Translations under genes and position numbers: made by a program
The notes under the pieces: generated by a model
What the model saw: the letters and a program-made list of their open reading frames with translations, nothing else
Told to the model about the DNA's origin: nothing
The model's database searches: none
Source: Lates calcarifer
Taxonomy: Eukaryota > Chordata > Actinopteri > Centropomidae
Assembly: GCF_001640805.2 (NCBI RefSeq)
Contig: NC_066837.1
Location: 26,250,857-26,314,856, forward strand
Length of the DNA stretch: 64,000 bases
Direction of reading: 5' to 3'
Shown here: one piece after another, positions 63,043 to 64,000 of the stretch
Layout of the letters: every line of letters begins with the position of its first letter
How positions within the stretch are numbered: position 1 is the stretch's first letter

Positions 63043-63659
63043 CTGAATCTGAGGCGAGGCCCCTAATGGCTGATTTAAAATGCTTTTTGTGCTCTTCAAG
63101 AGCATCTGACACTTTGATTTTACACTGCTCTGCTCTTAGTTGAAATCTACAAAACTATGAAATTAAACTCTCAAAATTGTTATTTAATTGAAGTATATAA
63201 GATAAAATGGAAAAAGGAAAAATACATTTTGCACTCACCCTGCCTCCTAGTGTATGTAGATCATGGTTATAACACCTCTTAGGTCATGGTAGAGCCAGCA
63301 AACAAAAATATGTGTTGTGGTCTGAGAATTTATCTGTAAATGAATGTGTGCAAGTCTTTGAGTTATTAATTAGTATACTAAGACGATGCTGTCAGGACTA
63401 TTGCTCGTAACTCCTGGATGGACTGTCTGTGCACAGAGTTAAGTTTATAAGCTGTATGACTGCTTTATCAGAAGCATCACTGTACTGCAGTAGCTCAAAA
63501 CTTTGTCTTTCTGGTCTGGATCTTCTTCATTCCTTCTGTTTCTATGCATGACTGTATATATTTTGCTTATCTAGAGGGTGTATGTGTTTCAGCAGTATCA
63601 TGAACACACACAGACACACACTGTCCATTCATGGCCCCCCAGCCCCTTGTGGCACTGTT

Positions 63660-63960
63660 ACCATTTTACCACCCGCCCTCACTGTTGACCCGCCGACCCT
63701 TCTGCTTGGTATCTGGCAGTGTCAGGGTCTGATGCCGGTGACATCATCCATCACAATGAGTCCACTGCCACCTCTGGCTCTACTGTCCATTGTCTGTCTG
63801 ACAGTGAGTGGTCTTGTTCTAGCGGAGGACGGCGCTGGCACGGCACGCTCCCTCTGTAAATGATGAAAGAGAGTGAGAGAGTTGTGCTGAAAAGTGCGGG
63901 CCTTGTTTGGCCGACCGCGCTGGACGCTGAGCTGATCGGAAGGCGCCTTTTCTCCCCTGA
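63660..63960 (+). promoter_or_regulatory. CpG-enriched segment, possible 5' gene end
   Basis: CG dinucleotides are rare in most of the window but cluster here, roughly a dozen in the last 130 bases (around gaccgcgctgg, acggcacgctc and aggcgcc). A CpG-rich patch in teleost DNA often marks a promoter or first exon. It surrounds the signal-peptide frame at 63756. A TATA-like stretch (tgtatata) lies at 63553, but nothing ties it to a start site. Confidence 0.35.
63756..63863 (+). CDS. Candidate first coding exon with secretory signal peptide (partial gene)
   Basis: Seen: an ATG with A at -3 (acaATGa) opens a 35-codon frame. It has a short n-region (MSPLPP), a hydrophobic core (LALLSIVCLTVSGLVL) and a small-residue cleavage site (Val-Leu-Ala, then Glu-Asp), which is the layout of a eukaryotic signal peptide. 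The frame stops at 63861, so a real gene would splice before that. GTGAGT at 63804 is a near-ideal donor after codon 16, and GTAAAT at 63856 is a weaker one that keeps the cleavage site. The frame is also open upstream to 63582, but that part looks untranslated. CpG is frequent from about 63670 to 63950, unlike the rest of the window, as expected near a vertebrate gene start. Inference: first coding exon of a secreted, GPI-anchored or membrane protein continuing to the right. I do not recognise the family. A chance hydrophobic frame is the alternative. Confidence 0.33.
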   Translation: MSPLPPLALLSIVCLTVSGLVLAEDGAGTARSLCK

Positions 63961-64000
63961 CAGTAACTTCTCTGATCTGTGGAGATAAAAAAGACCAAAG

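Noticed and set aside
1..64000. CRISPR arrays, prokaryotic operons, integrated virus or complete transposase genes
   Set aside because: No regularly spaced repeats, no ribosome-binding-site-led gene runs, no reverse transcriptase, integrase, capsid or transposase motifs were seen.

Overview
The window looks like intergenic or deep-intronic DNA of a percomorph (spiny-rayed) teleost fish. The evidence is an AT-rich background, dense (CA)n, (GA)n and (TA)n microsatellites, and two degenerate copies of a fish tRNA-derived SINE whose 3' part reads roughly 'tttcctgtct...aataaaggcataaa'. There are also several other interspersed repeat families that I recognise from memory as typical of perch-like fish genomes. 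No open reading frame exceeds 168 codons. None of the conceptual proteins resembles a family I recognise, and most are translated microsatellites or chance frames. I saw no rRNA, tRNA, snRNA, CRISPR, prokaryotic, plasmid or viral gene.

Layout. 1-10 kb: mostly unique AT-rich DNA with two conspicuous hairpins (4.46 and 5.3 kb). Near 2.1-3.6 kb lie possible conserved non-coding blocks carrying paired TAATTA sites, a POU octamer and an RFX X-box. 10.5-10.9 kb: a GC-richer block. 11.6-12.1 kb: a degenerate inverted-repeat DNA transposon. 15.8-16.6 kb: an interspersed repeat followed by a SINE. 19.6-20.8 kb: a composite TA/CA/GTAT microsatellite, a long imperfect hairpin and a 108-bp exon-like segment. 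22.3-23.2 kb: another repeat and a second SINE. 24.9-27.7 kb: the GC-richest multi-kilobase stretch, most likely a cluster of regulatory elements. 30-38 kb: scattered GC-rich possible regulatory blocks and microsatellites. 38.1 kb: an exon-like segment. 39-50 kb: simple repeats and decayed mobile elements. 50.7-51.2 kb: two exon-like segments with compatible reading phase. 52-63 kb: more decayed repeats and very long TG/GA/T tracts.

Right edge. From about 63.67 kb CpG becomes frequent, and an ATG at 63756 in good context opens a short frame with a convincing secretory signal peptide. This is the best gene signal in the window. It probably marks the first coding exon of a secreted or membrane protein gene on the + strand that continues to the right. 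The 60 kb upstream would then be its distal regulatory or 5'-untranslated territory; that link is inference.

Nothing here is a complete gene. Regulatory blocks and exon calls rest on composition, motifs and splice-site appearance only, so they are low-confidence. Repeat-family calls rest partly on pattern memory and partly on similarity between copies within the window.
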